Part shown: piece by piece, positions 21,642 to 33,007 of the stretch | Layout of the letters: each line of letters opens with the position of its first letter | Numbering within the stretch: position 1 is the stretch's first letter | NCBI GenBank assembly: GCA_028564925.1 | Contig: CM053030.1 | Span: 373,204,945 to 373,268,944, forward strand | Source of the DNA: Lithobates sylvaticus | Taxonomy: Eukaryota > Chordata > Amphibia > Anura > Ranidae | Reading direction: 5' to 3' | DNA length: 64,000 nt | Made by a program: the position numbers and the translations under genes | The notes under the pieces: model-generated | Told to the model about the DNA's origin: nothing | Databases searched by the model: none | What the model saw: only the letters and a program-made list of their open reading frames with translations

Positions 21642-23250
21642 CAGGTCCTTCTCAAAAAATTAGCATATTGTGATAAAGTTCATTATTTTCTGTAATGTAC
21701 TGATAAACATTAGACTTTCATATATTTTAGATTCATTACACACAACTGAAGTAGTTCAAGCCTTTTCTTGTTTTAATATTGATGATTTTGGCATACAGCT
21801 CATGAAAACCCAAAATTCCTCTCTCAAAAAATTAGCATATTTCATCCGACCAATAAAAGAAAAGTGTTTTTAATACAAAAAAAGTCAACCTTCAAATAAT
21901 TATGTTCAGTTATGTACTCAATACTTGGTCGGGAATCCTTTTGCAGAAATGACTGCTTCAATGCGGCGTGGCATGGAGGCAACCAGCCTGTGGCACTGCT
22001 GAGGTGTTATGGAGGCCCAGGATGCTTCGATAGCGGCCTTAAGCTCACCCAGAGTGTTGGGTCTTGCGTCTCTCAACTTTCTCTTCCCAATATCCCACAG
22101 ATTCTATATGGGGTTCAGGTCAGGAGAGTTGGCAGGCCAATTGAGCACAGTAATACCATGGTCAGTAAACCATTTACCAGTGGTTTTGGCACTGTGAGCA
22201 GGTGCCAGGTCGTTCTGAAAAATGAAATCTTCATCTCCATAAAGCTTTTCAGCAGATGGAAGCATGAAGTGCTCCAAAATCTCCTGATAGCTAGCTGCAT
22301 TGACCCTGCCCTTGATAAAACACAGTGGACCAACACCAGCAGCTGACATGGCACCCCAGACCATCACTGACTGTGGGTACTTGACACTGGCCTTCAGGCA
22401 TTTTGGCATTTCCCTCTCCCCAGTCTTCCTCCAGACTCTGGCACCTTGATTTCCGAATGACATGCAAAATTTGCTTTCATCCGAAAAAAGTACTTTGGAC
22501 CACTGAGCAACAGTCCAGTGCTGCTTCTCTGTAGCCCAGGTCAGGCGCTTCTGCCGCTGTTTCTGGTTCAAAAGTGGCTTGACCTGGGGAATGCGGCACC
22601 TGTAGCCCATTTCCTGCACACGCCTGTTCACGGTGGCTCTGGATGTTTCTACTCCAGACTCAGTCCACTGCTTCCGCAGGTCCTCCAAGGTCTGGAATCG
22701 GTCCTTCTCCACAATCTTCCTCAGGGTCCGGTCACCTCTTCTCGTTGTGCAGCGTTTTCTGCCACACTTTTTCCTTCCCACAGACTTCCCACTGAGGTGC
22801 CTTGATACAGCACTCTGGGAACAGCCTATTCGTTCAGAAATTTCTTTCTGTGTCTTACCCTCTTGCTTGAGGGTGTCAATGATGGCCTTCTGGACAGCAG
22901 TCAGGTCGGCAGTCTTACCCATGATTGCGGTTTTGAGTAATGAACCAGGCTGGGAGTTTTTAAAAGCCTCAGGAATCTTTTGCAGGTGTTTAGAGTTAAT
23001 TAGTTGATTCAGATGATTAGGTTAATAGCTCGTTTAGAGAACCTTTTCATGATATGCTAATTTTTTGAGATAGGAATTTTGGGTTTTCATGAGCTGTATG
23101 CCAAAATCATCAATATTAAAACAAGAAAAGGCTTGAACTACTTCAGTTGTGTGTAATGAATCTAAAATATATGAAAGTCTAATGTTTATCAGTACATTAC
23201 AGAAAATAATGAACTTTATCACAATATGCTGCTAATTTTTTGAGAAGGAC

Positions 23251-23253
<3 letters not shown>
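21642..23253 (-). mobile_element. Tc1-like transposon, full length, young
   Basis: The ends CAGGTCCTTCTCAAAAAATT and its inverse sit between TA sites (21640-21641 and 23254-23255). Length is 1612 bp. The terminal inverted repeats run about 200 bp and differ only by a 3-bp insertion (an extra GCT near 23230) and one or two substitutions. That near-identity indicates a recent insertion. Only two TA pairs separate it from the end of the fold-back Tc1 copy. The transposase gene lies on the minus strand. The right end runs into a TA microsatellite. Confidence 0.95.
21918..22922 (-). pseudogene. Tc1 transposase with one amber stop at the catalytic Glu codon
   Basis: Starts MGKTADLTAVQKAIIDTLKQ (ATG at 22920-22922). 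Residues 1-110 carry the two helix-turn-helix domains (EISERIGCSQSAVSRHLSGK; GRKKCGRKRCTTRRGDRTLR). The catalytic domain has LFSDESKFCM with the first Asp and FQNDLAPAHSAKTT with the second. SPDLNPI is followed by TAG (22104-22106) exactly where Glu of the DD34E triad belongs, 34 residues after the second Asp. Past the stop the same frame stays open (NLWDIGKRKLRDARPN ... to KGFPTKY) to a TGA at 21918-21920. The whole would be 334 codons, the normal Tc1 length. No frameshift was found. Without readthrough the 272-residue product lacks the third catalytic residue and should be inactive. Confidence 0.93.

Positions 23254-23300
<47 letters not shown>
23254..23300. repeat. (TA)n microsatellite next to Tc1
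   Basis: About 23 TA units begin at the target-site duplication of the Tc1 copy ending at 23253. A GT-rich imperfect tail follows. Confidence 0.9.
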
Positions 23301-23309
<9 letters not shown>

Positions 23310-25079
23310 GTGTGTGTGGTATATATACAATATCTCCTTTAGATGATACTAAAGGTACTTATATGAGAGCACAGACATGCAGTAGTAGCATTTTTCCGGC
23401 ACCATGATTAGTGGACCATTATACCTTGAATGTCATTGACAATAAGTGGCACTCAAGCTTTTTAAATTACAGGCCTGTTCTAGATCACTGCCCTTAAGTC
23501 TTAAACTAATTCTCTTTATGATGAATTCAATATATTTCAACTGACACTAAATGATAAAAAATAAAGTAAATGAGTTGCTTATTTGCATTTTTAAAGTTCA
23601 TCTTTTTCTCCTAAAAACTTTATATAAATTTAATTTAAACTAAAAGTGCAAAGTATTGTTCATAGTCTATTCTTTTAAGTGTGTGACCAAGAGATTCCTT
23701 CATTCTTTGTTTTCTTTGTATAGACAACTCAGGGTCAGAACAAACTGATCTCAAGGCCAGAGCTTTCTACAAAGCATCCATGGTCTGAGTTTTGTAGCAA
23801 CTGTACTGCTGTCAGTAGATTGTTATAAATAACTGCATACATGCTTTAGATGTGAATATGTATTTATACTAGAAAGTACTGCAAGTTCCACATTGATTTA
23901 CAGATTATATAGAATAGTGATATCAGTCTATGCCCCCGCAGAAGCTTAGCATCTAATGTGCATATTACACAAGTGTAGTGCCAATAACCCCTGCGGGGCA
24001 GCTATGTATTTCTGGGCTTACCGATTACCTCCTTGTAGCTCGTCGTTCTTGTCTAGGGGTTGATACCCAGCAATTTCTGAGACTGACACTCAAAGTCCTT
24101 TTGAGGATTTTTATTTGCATAAAACGTTGAAACAGAACACAATCTCTCAATTAAGAATAGAGGGTATGGGTGATTAAGCTCAGGCACTTCAGAACTGCTG
24201 ACATTCAGATAAATGTCTCTCTAGAAGATCCAGGGAGTAGCCACTCGCAACTGGATAATTCACTGTTGGATAAACCCTTGTTTGCAGATCTAGCAGCCAA
24301 CAAGTGATTTGGAATTAGCAAAGTCTCTGCCACAGACTTGGTTGTGAAATTTTAAGTGAACATGTAAAAGTCTCTGCCACGGACTTGGTTGCAACTGAAG
24401 GATGGGTTAGGAACTTTTCCTATGGTACCAGTATCTTTCAGCCGACCCGGCGATACCGTAGGAAATGCAGATTCAAACTAGTGTCCAAACATCTCAGCTC
24501 CCAGGCTCTTACCGAGCAGCCAGCCTCGTGCGTGGCCCTCCTCCGAAGAGTCCTCCCCTGGTCGCTTGTCGAGTTGCTGGGCCTCTCCAATCCTGAGAGG
24601 GCACCGGGACACTTAGGAATCCTCCTTCAGTTACTGTGCCTCGAACTAGCCAGTTCCGATGCTCAGAAACAGATGGCTCCCCACCCCAGACCATGAGGGC
24701 CTCTGGGACTGGTCAGGATAACCAGGCTTATGGGGTGGGGTCAGCAGACACTCCTGGACCGGGACCCCTCGCGAAGATCGTTCGGTCCAGAACCAGGAAC
24801 GTAACTCTCCTGCGAGCTCACTCTCTATATCACGTGACTTCAGCACCTTAAGTACCCCTTCCCGGAATACACAGCGGGGCCAGGCGCGCCCACTGATTGG
24901 CTCCGGGAAAAGATTCGTACCCAATGCGTCCAACCAGACTGCGTTCTCCAGCCGGTCACAGGTGCTCACCTCACCTATGACCAGGCAGAACCTTAATACA
25001 GCCAAATCAAACTGATGCCAAAGTATAACCTAAAACAATTAACCCCAAAACTCAGTCCTGTCCATTTGGTGTCTAATTG
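23301..25079. other. unassigned; LTR-like start near 23976
   Basis: 23301-23970 is AT-rich with nothing recognised. From about 23976 (TGTAGTGCCAATAACCCC) the sequence becomes GC-richer up to about 25010 and has the look of a repeat, but no matching end or duplication was found. A ~41-bp tandem duplication of CTCTGCCACAGACTTGGTTG sits near 24330-24395. No gene is supported. Confidence 0.3.
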
Positions 25080-25416
25080 TTTTTTACCAAAAATATGTAG
25101 AAGAATACATATTGGCCTAAACTGGGGAAGAAATTATTTTTTTTTATATATATTTTTGGGGGATATTTATTATAGCAAAAAGTAAAAAATATTGCTTTCT
25201 TTTCAAATTCTTTTTGTATATAGCGCTAAAAATAAAAACCGTAGAGGGGATCAAATACCACCAAAAGAAAGTTCTATTTGTGGGGAAAAAAGGCCGTTAA
25301 TTTTGTTTGGATACAATGTCGCATGACCGCACAATTGTCAGTTAAAGCGGCGCAGTGCCGTAATGCAAAAAAGGTTTTTCTCAGGAAGGGGGTAAATCCT
25401 TCCGGGGCTGAAGTGG
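25080..25416. repeat. end fragment of the TTAA-type (piggyBac-like?) repeat
   Basis: Inverse orientation to the copy at 36999. ACATATTTTTGGTAAAAA-like, TTTGGTGGTATTTGATC-like and CAATTGTCAGTTAAAGC blocks appear in order, and the copy ends CGGGGCTGAAGTGG followed by TTAA (25417-25420). The inner side is truncated near 25080. Confidence 0.65.
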
Positions 25417-25639
25417 TTAAATATCATGCCTGGGGGTGTCCTTAGTATGCCTGTAAAGTAGAGCATCTTTGCCATGTTTATAACAGTGCCTCAGCAAAAT
25501 TAAATTTCTAAAGGAAAACATTTAATTTAAAACTGCTCGTGGCTGTAATGTATTGTCGGATCCCCGGCAATATAGATACAAATACCAGGCCCCCAGGCAC
25601 TATATACTCTGAACAGAAGTATATATACTATACGGCCTG

Positions 25640-26110
25640 CCCTATATACTCTGCAGAAAATTGGGTCTTAGGTGTTGGTGGTACCAGAACACTAAGCCCT
25701 CACAGTTACTCTCGTTGGGCGCAGGAATGAGCCCTGCTGTGAAATATTATATCAAGAAATATAATTACATACCCCTGTTAAATAGGGGCAGACAAATTGG
25801 GCCTTTGGTTTTGGTGGCGCCAGAAAACTTTAAGCCCTCACAGTTACTCTCGTTGGGCGCAGGAATGAGCCCTGCTGGGAAATATTATATCAAGAATTGT
25901 AATTACATGCCCCTGTTAAACAGGGGCAGAAAAATTGGGCCTTGGGTGGTGGTGGTGGTGCCACAACTCTGTAACCCCTCACAGATACTCTTGTTGGGTG
26001 CAGGAATGGGCCCTGCGTTGAAATATTATATCAAAAATGTTAATTACATGCCCCTGTTAAACAGGGCAGAACAATTGGGCCTTGGGTGGTGGTGGTGGTG
26101 GTGCCCTAAA
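25640..26110. repeat. tandem repeat, 138-141-bp unit, ~3.3 copies
   Basis: The block ACTCTCGTTGGGCGCAGGAA recurs at about 25701, 25839 and 25980 (last copy diverged). Each unit also has GAAATATTATATCAA, ACATGCCCCTGTTAAA and ATTGGGCCTTGGGTGGTGG. Units of 138 and 141 bp are multiples of three, so one plus-strand frame runs through all copies, which is a structural by-product. The position just past the end of the hAT transposase remnant suggests subterminal repeats of that element. Confidence 0.8.
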
Positions 26111-26159
26111 CCAAAAATATTGTTGGAAGCTAGAATCATCAAGATTGAGGAGGAATAGG

Positions 26160-27440
26160 ATAGTCAGCATAGGCAGTCTTCAAGGGATCCCACATCCATA
26201 TCAAATTCAATCAGTTACATCAGCACCAGGTGCTTGATAGCTGCTGATCCAAGACTGAGTCATTTTTGTGAACGTGAGCCTATCAACGGAGTCTGTGGAC
26301 AGGTACGCTCTTTGGTCCGTTACAAACCCTCCAGCAGCCCTGAATGTGCATTCAGAAAGCACACTGCATGCAGGACAGGCCAGTAGCTCAAGTGCATATT
26401 GAGCATGTTCTGGCCAGTGGTCTATCCTCAAGACCAGTAACCCAGTGGATGCTATGTTGGAAAGGTCTCCAAGTCTGCTCCTGCCCCTAGATATTCCTGC
26501 ACCATATAATGCAGATGCTGGCGATGGTTTCTTGAACTGATCAGACCTTGGCGCTGAGGACTGAAAAATTGTTTAAAGGCATTGGTCAGCCGGCCACCTT
26601 CTCCACCTCTCTTCCTCTGACTAAACGAAGCCTCAGCAACACGTTGTCCAGCACCAGGAAATGGTAATCTCCCAGGGTCTGGAAATGCATTGCACAAATC
26701 TTTCTTCAAGGCCTCCTGAAGATGTTTTATCCTCTGCTCCCTCTGTGAAGGCAGGATAAGTTCTGCAACCTTACCCTTGTAACGTGGATCAAGAAGGGTT
26801 GCCAGCCAGTAATGATCCCTCTCCTTGATACCACGATCGTAGTCTTTGCAGAATCAGGGAGGCCATGCAGCGTAAGTTTGCAGAAGCATTCGATTCTGAG
26901 TCCTCTGGGTCACTAAGAAGGATCACATGATCTGTAACTACCTCCTCCCAGCCACGTACAATTTCTGGGGACTAAAAACCATCCCTCGAAGACTGCTTCT
27001 GAGTGTTATCCTCTACATTCAAGCTGACACAATCCTCCTCCTCTTCTTCCTGTGTGTATTGGTGGGCCCGCAGGAATGCTATCTGGATAAAGGGTGCCTT
27101 GAGAGGAAAGGAAGACCTCCTCTTCCTCCCACTCTTCTGCCTCAAGTGCCCTGTCCATGATTCCACGAAGCAGGTGCTCCAGCAGGAAGACTAGAGGGAC
27201 AGTGTCACTGATGCATGCACAAATTTGGAAACCTGAGAATCAACTTTTCAACTTTTCCTCTAAACCTAGCAAGGTCCAGGAACATGGCGTGCCCAGATTA
27301 AATGAAGCACAATCTCTGGCCAAACAACAACCAAACTTGTGAAGACAGCGCAACAGTGGGTGATGTCTTGTTTGATGGAAGAAATAAGGTTCACAGAATT
27401 GGCATAACCCACATCATTACCCACAGCATGTAGAACTAGC
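26160..27440 (-). pseudogene. hAT-superfamily transposase remnant
   Basis: Reads from about 27440 down to 26207. The upstream part has VGNDVGYANSVNLI-like text. The middle (near 26710-26820) gives YWLATLLDPRYKGKVAELIL and SQREQRIKHL, where LDPRYK is a standard hAT mark. The C-terminal part (26207-26431) gives LLACPACSVLSECTFRAAGG and LSTDSVDRLTFTKM, the hAT dimerisation domain, although the usual SER...FS is altered. An N-terminal BED finger was not found. The frame breaks several times, so this is a dead copy. Related host genes of the ZBED type exist, but the stops argue against a functional gene. Confidence 0.8.
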
Positions 27441-29780
27441 ACAATGGGACCAGAGGGTAATTGTCAGAGACTAAGATATTCAGGCAATACCTGTGACCAG
27501 CATAAACCCAGAAAACCACGCCAACGGACCCTGACCATCTAGGGTGCAAAACCCAGGTTTTTCCCATAGTGCCTGAACTCAGCCCGCTTTGAAGCCCAGT
27601 AAACAAAGGAATCTCTAATTATCCAGATCAAAGCTGGAAGGGAGACTGAAATTAAAACAGAAGGTGTGGGCAGACATACAAAAACAGGATGATTCCCACC
27701 ATCCCAAAACACTGCAGTTCAACATTTGAGAATCCCATGCATGAAGAGGCAGTAGCCACATCTATATGGAAGGAGTGAGAGGAAAAATCCATAGGGGGGA
27801 GACAAAATTTAGGCAAAAAAGAAACATCCTTGCAAATTCAAATCTGCTCAAGCTAGATGAATCAGCAAGGACCAGAAAGAATGGAGAGGAGGAGCGGACT
27901 GCAAAAAATTTAGGCACCAAATGGACAGGACAAAAAGGACCACTGTACAAATGCAGCACTAGATCTGCAACGAGACTGGGTAATGGGAGCCAGGGACCTG
28001 GGTTGTCTGTCTCCAGCCCTTCAAAATGAGTTGGATAGAAAAATCCTTTGTGGCATCCTCCCAACCAAAAGGCCGAAACCAAAAGGATAAGGCCGACAGA
28101 GCCGAGACCACTGAGGAACTCAATGCGCCTTTGCCATGTAAAAACATGAGATACGAGAACAGGGCCTGGCAGGAGAATAGGGAAAACTCACTGTTCGTCA
28201 AAGAAACCCAATCGTCCCAGACTGGGCAATATGAAATCTGCGTGCATCAGGGGAGGGAAGCACGGAGTGGTTCTAAAAGGCAAAGAAAACGAGATTCCAC
28301 AAATATTTTGGGCAGGAAAGGCTCTCCGGTGCAGCCGACAGAACCAGGGAGCGGAAACTGTCGAGCTGAAAACAAGAAAGTGCATCGGCAATGTTATTCG
28401 ATACACCAGGGACATGCTTTGTCTTCAACCAAATATTTAATTGAAGCGTCTAAGTATGCAAAAACTAAGTAAAGAAACCACTGGGGGTGAGCTGGCCAAA
28501 ATAATGTGAACCACACTCACGTTGTCTGTCCAAAACACCTCTGCAATCTCTCACAGCAGAGCTCAATGGCCACGATGATAGGAAACAACTCCAGTAATGT
28601 GATATTATGCAACAATTCCCCTTGGGCTCATGAGGCCAGCCAGGGCTCTGCGGACCATTCCCACTGAAAAAAGGCTCCAAACCCACAGGAGCCTGCCGCA
28701 TCTGTAAAAAAGCTGAAGCTGCCAGTTTGGGATCTCCTCCAATTGTCAACAGGAATGACCATTGAAAGATAGCAAAAAGGTCAACCAATCATCAAAATCA
28801 TCACGTATCAGTGTGGTGATACGGACATAATGATGGGGAGCCGAAATACCTTTTATAGATAGATATTCCTAGGATAGATGCTGTCAGAAGGCCCTGCCCA
28901 ATGGCTATCACTCTACAGGCAGAAACGATGTGACCCAGCAAGGACTGAAGCTGATGCAGCTGGATCATCCTGTTGTCCCTTGCCAGTCGAACGAGGGACA
29001 AGAGCCTAGCCAATTTGTCATCAGGCAAATTGTGTCAATTTCTATGCCAAAAAAGGATAACACATAAACAAGGCCCTCAGTCTTGTCAGCCAACAGCAGA
29101 ATGCCAAGCTGCCCGCAAATATCTTGGAACGAGGAAAGGAGAAGCTGACACTGGTCACTATTCACTGAGCCTACAAAAAGAAAATAATCCAGATAATGCA
29201 GTGATGACTGGAGACCAGAGACCTGTCCCACAATTAATTCAAGAAAACTGCTAAAGAGTTCAAAATAATAACATCCCATGGGAAGACACATAGCAACAAA
29301 TTAGCTCCCTTGAAAATAACAGCCTAACAAGTGAAAACAATCAGGATGAACAGGAAGGAGGAGTAAGGCCATCTCAATATCAGCCTTCGCCAACCACACC
29401 GAGCAACCTGCAATCCTAATCAGGTGTAGCCCTCTATCAAAAGAGGCCTATTGCACCCGGGATTCCTCTTGGTCAATGCCATCATTAACTGAAGGGCCAG
29501 AAGGGTAAAAAAGGTGGTGTATGAGGCAGAATTTTCCCTGCTCCTTTTTAGGGACCACTGTCCCTCAGGTTTAGAGCTTCCCTATTGTGGGGGTATCGGT
29601 CAATGAATCCTTCTGACATTCGCAGGAGTCCTCAGGTTTAGGTAGTTCGGGTTTAGCACCGGGCTTTGTAGGCAGTTGCTTCTCCTTCCTAAAGCAGTGG
29701 ACTGCTGGGTGGGCTCCCTTGCAAAGTGAACACTCATGCTTGAACCAACACCTAGTGCACCTCTTGCAGTGGCTCTCATT
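27440..29780 (-). mobile_element. tyrosine-recombinase (DIRS/Ngaro-type) retroelement fossil
   Basis: On the minus strand the parts lie in this order: a gag-like CxxC finger (CKRCTRCWFKHECSLCKGAH, 29571-29801), a reverse-transcriptase segment with DYFLFVGSVNSDQ and FFGIEID (28965-29291), an RNase H-like segment (28465-28788), and a tyrosine-recombinase-like C-terminal segment (about 27660-28082). Reverse transcriptase, RNase H, then recombinase is the order of DIRS/Ngaro elements. It is broken, with on the order of ten breaks, and clearly old. A TTAA-type MITE cuts it at 29780. A possible 5' part lies beyond the Copia fossil (31411-32290). Confidence 0.7.
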
Positions 29781-29782
29781 AA

Positions 29783-30350
29783 CCACTTGCCTACTGGGCA
29801 CTTAAACCCCCCTCCTGCCCAGACCAATTTTCAGCTTTCAGTGCTCTCACACTTTGAATGAGAATTACTCAGTCATGTAATACTGTACCCAAAATAATTG
29901 TTTGTCCTTTTTTTCATACAAACAGAGCTTTATTTTGATGGTATTTGATCACTTCTGAGTTTTTTATTTTTTGTGCTATAAATGAAAAAAGACCGAAAAT
30001 TTTGAAAAAAAAAATTTCTTAGTTTCTGTAATAAAATTTTGCAAATTATTAATTTTTCTTCATAAATTTTGGCCACAATTTATACTGCTACATATCTTTG
30101 GTAAAAATAACTGAAATTAGTGGATATTATTTGGTCTGTGTGAAAGTTACAGAGTCTACAAGCTGTGGTGCAAATCATAAAAAATTGATCACACCTGATG
30201 TACTGGTGGCCTATCTCATTTCTTGTGACCCGAACAAGCCAGGAAAGTACAAATCCCCCCCCAAATTACCCCTTTTTTGAAAGTAGACATTCCAAGGTGT
30301 TTAGTTGGATGCATGGTGAGGTTTTTGATGTAGTAATTTTTTCCCACAAT
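29783..30350. repeat. TTAA-type (piggyBac-like?) repeat copy
   Basis: Begins TTAA (29779-29782) then CCACTTGCC. It continues with the shared blocks ACACTTTGAATGAGAATTAC-like, CAAACAGAGCTTTATTTTGA-like and TATTTGATCA, and later a CCCCAAATTACCCC and GAAAGTAGACATTCCAA block also seen at 15.6-16.7 kb. The right boundary with the Copia fossil is not sharp. Confidence 0.6.
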
Positions 30351-31410
30351 TCTTTGCAAAACTTTTGCTGCTAGGCTTTCCAGATAGAACAGTCCTTTTT
30401 TAAGTGACCTGTCTTTTTACAGCAAAAACAGGCTCTACTTTCTTTGTTGGGCTTTGTGACTTTGTGCATATTTTCTTTCCTTCTGTCATATTCATTGATT
30501 CATTTTCCTTTGACATATTCCAATGTCAGCTCCTGCTCAGGGCTGGTTTCTAAAGCGTTAATGAGAGCAGTATATGTCTCTGGAAGGCTGCAGAGGAGCT
30601 GTGCAACAATATGATTATCTTTGATGTCCTCTCCGATGGCACGCAGCTGCTCTATCATCTCTAGCATAGCATTCACCTGATCACACATTTGCTGGCCTTC
30701 TTGTAGTCTCATCAATTTTCTTAGCAAAAACTGTTTGCTGTTTAGACTTGAACACTCATGCAGTTTCTGTAATGAAGTCCACATACCTTTGGCTGTTTTC
30801 TCTGTTCTTTTGTGGATAAGCTGGTCATCTTCCACTAGCAAGCTTATAATCGCTTTTGCCTGTCTATCCTTCCTATCCAAATCCTCCGTCTTTGCGTCTG
30901 TGGATCTTTCTGTATTTGGCACTTGCCACAAGTCATCCTTGCTAAGAAACATTTGTAGTTTAAACTTCCATCGCTGGTAATTGGCATTGTTCAGCTTTGC
31001 AATAGCAAACTTCACATCTGAACCACTTCCCATGTTTCATTGGCTTGTATACAGTACTAACTGACGTGCTGTACTCACTTGCAGAATTCTTTTTCCAGTG
31101 CCTGAATGTGTAGTATCCTCTCCAATGCATGGGTGCCTGGGCCCATAACCTATTAGCAGGTTATTGAATCTGTGCTTGGAAGCTTGTTGTATGCAGAGAA
31201 TACTTTGTTTTCATGGAGTCTTTATCATGTCTTACAGGAAACAGGACAATACAAGTACACACTTAGATACAGAAGGTACATCCTGTGATTAAATTACCAC
31301 AGAGAATACACACTATAATACTGCATTGCCACCTACTGGTATAAATAGGTATAATGCATATATATAGTTTACAATATAGAAAGCTACTTGCTGTTGTTCT
31401 TTTTTCAACA
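30350..31410 (-). mobile_element. Copia-type LTR retrotransposon fossil (5' LTR and gag)
   Basis: Minus-strand order: LTR (31410-31185), short leader, then a long open gag segment (31033-30500) and a CCHC zinc knuckle near 30375-30435. The gag segment begins MGSGSDVKFAIAKLNNANYQ and contains LWQVPNTERS and SLLVEDDQLIHKR; this layout (a WKFKLQMFL block, then MWTSLQKLHE) is the UBN2-type gag of Copia elements. The pol region is absent. The gag part is open over 177 residues, so this fossil is younger than the neighbouring tyrosine-recombinase element, into which it may have inserted. It is incomplete and not functional. Confidence 0.75.
31185..31410 (-). repeat. short Copia LTR
   Basis: On the minus strand it starts TGTTGAAAAAAGAACAAC and ends GCATACAACA, giving TG...CA ends with inverted TGTTG/CAACA tips over 226 bp. 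A TATATATA-like stretch lies inside near 31360. It sits directly upstream of the gag leader, as a 5' LTR should. Confidence 0.6.
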
Positions 31411-32290
31411 CTGCTATCCTGACAGTCAAAGCAAAGCTCTTTACGAGCAGCCGTCTTTTGTCTAAACTGGGTGTCATAATTGAACCAACATTGACCCCCT
31501 TAAATTTTGTAAGCCCCCCATATCAGGTCAAGCTAGCAAAATAAAGAAGGGGTCAAATCCAAAAATTGTTCACAGAGGACACCAGCGGAGGTGCAGAAAC
31601 CCTGCAACCAGTTCCCAAAGGTAAGGGGAAGCTACTTTGATTTCTCAAACTGAACAATAATATCAATGCCCCTAGGATTGCCGACCATCTCCTTATCTGT
31701 GGGTAGCAGAGCAAATCAATGAACTCATGTTTCAAAATCAGAGAGTACTGAGCAGCAGCAGGAGGAAAGGAGACTGTCGCTTCTGTGTGTGCAGTGACCC
31801 TGGGGCTCTGGGAGCAGGGAGAGAGGGGGAGGGGGGTGCCCCTGAGGAGAAACCTGATCAGGGCCATGTTCCCACTAAGAGGTAGCCCGGCAGTGGGTAG
31901 AGGAGCAAGAAATAGGTAAGGGGGAAGAGCCAGCCCCATCAGTGCCAGTGGCTCTTATAGAAGGACTGAGTCTGAGCCGCAATGGTGACCGGGTACGTCT
32001 CCTCACCTGTGAAGAAAGAGGTCTGGTTGCTGGAATTGCATCCTAAGGTACCACGGTTGAAGGGGAAGAAGCAGCAGAAAGCAGGGGTAGAAGCCAGTCC
32101 GCCAAAACCTTCTTAAAGAGCTCCCTGTCCTTGGAGACAAGGAATTCAGTGTCCATTATGAATGCAGATGACAGGCAGCAACTCTTCTTTAGGCTCTTCC
32201 AACAGTGAGTGAAGATTTTACCTCAGAGAAGAACTTTTATAGAATTCAGGCCCAGCCCCTAATCAAGGGCCAAACTACCAAATTATCTTG
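31411..32290 (-). other. possible 5' part of the tyrosine-recombinase element
   Basis: A minus-strand ATG at about 32157 opens MDTEFLVSKDRELFKKVLAD, which looks to me like a gag N-terminus of Ngaro-type elements. A proline- and serine-rich, broken stretch follows to 31553. If correct, the Copia fossil and the 29783 repeat split one older element. Low confidence. Confidence 0.35.
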
Positions 32291-33007
32291 ACCCGTTTGA
32301 AGTCATATCTCTTGACCAAGCCCCTGTTGCTAGGCCATGCTCCCTGCCATCAAGGTTCCTTTTCCCTATGGGATCAAGGGGCCTTTATTCTGGTGTTAGC
32401 AGAAGGCTATTATTTGCTGTTAAGTGGCAAAGCTCCCGGTTCAAGTGTCTACTACTGCCACCATCATGGACATGCCCCCAAGTCTATGTTGGAGGCACTG
32501 TACAATCTAAATGCTTTAAATATTGGATTGGATATTTAATAGTAACTTGTCACCACACCTCCAGCAGCAAGTCCAAGAGCATGAGTCATATGTATCTTTT
32601 TTGTGTGATCATTGATAATAGGGTTATTAAAATCAAATTACTGCTAATAGTACTAGTTCTTTATTTCAGACAAGATCAGATGCCCAGCACTAAGCCATTT
32701 AACAAACTGAAAAATCAACTTTTGTCTACTGCCTAATGCTTGATGTATTTTCAAGTCAAATGCCAAAAACATTTGCATCAAATAGCTCTCCACCATATCC
32801 ACAAACAACATTTATATTGCATCTGCATCCAGTTTATATTTAGTTTTCTTTCCATTTCTCCCTACTGCAATTTTAGCAAACACTTGATCAAGTTGATCGC
32901 TAGATTGCATGTGACACATCTGGCCCAGTTTTGTATTTTTAACAGTTGTTATTTTCTCTTTTTCTAATTGTGTATATCTGTGGGTACTCTATCTATTTCA
33001 TACACTA
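32291..33007. other. unassigned intergenic DNA
   Basis: No recognised gene or repeat boundary. Confidence 0.35.

Noticed and set aside
21670-23222. Two near-identical ~65-codon proteins on opposite strands
   Set aside because: They are the two terminal inverted repeats of the same Tc1 element read outward.
25661-26158. 165-codon plus-strand open frame with internal repeats
   Set aside because: Runs through a tandem array whose unit lengths (138 and 141 bp) are multiples of three; it starts and ends in non-coding DNA.
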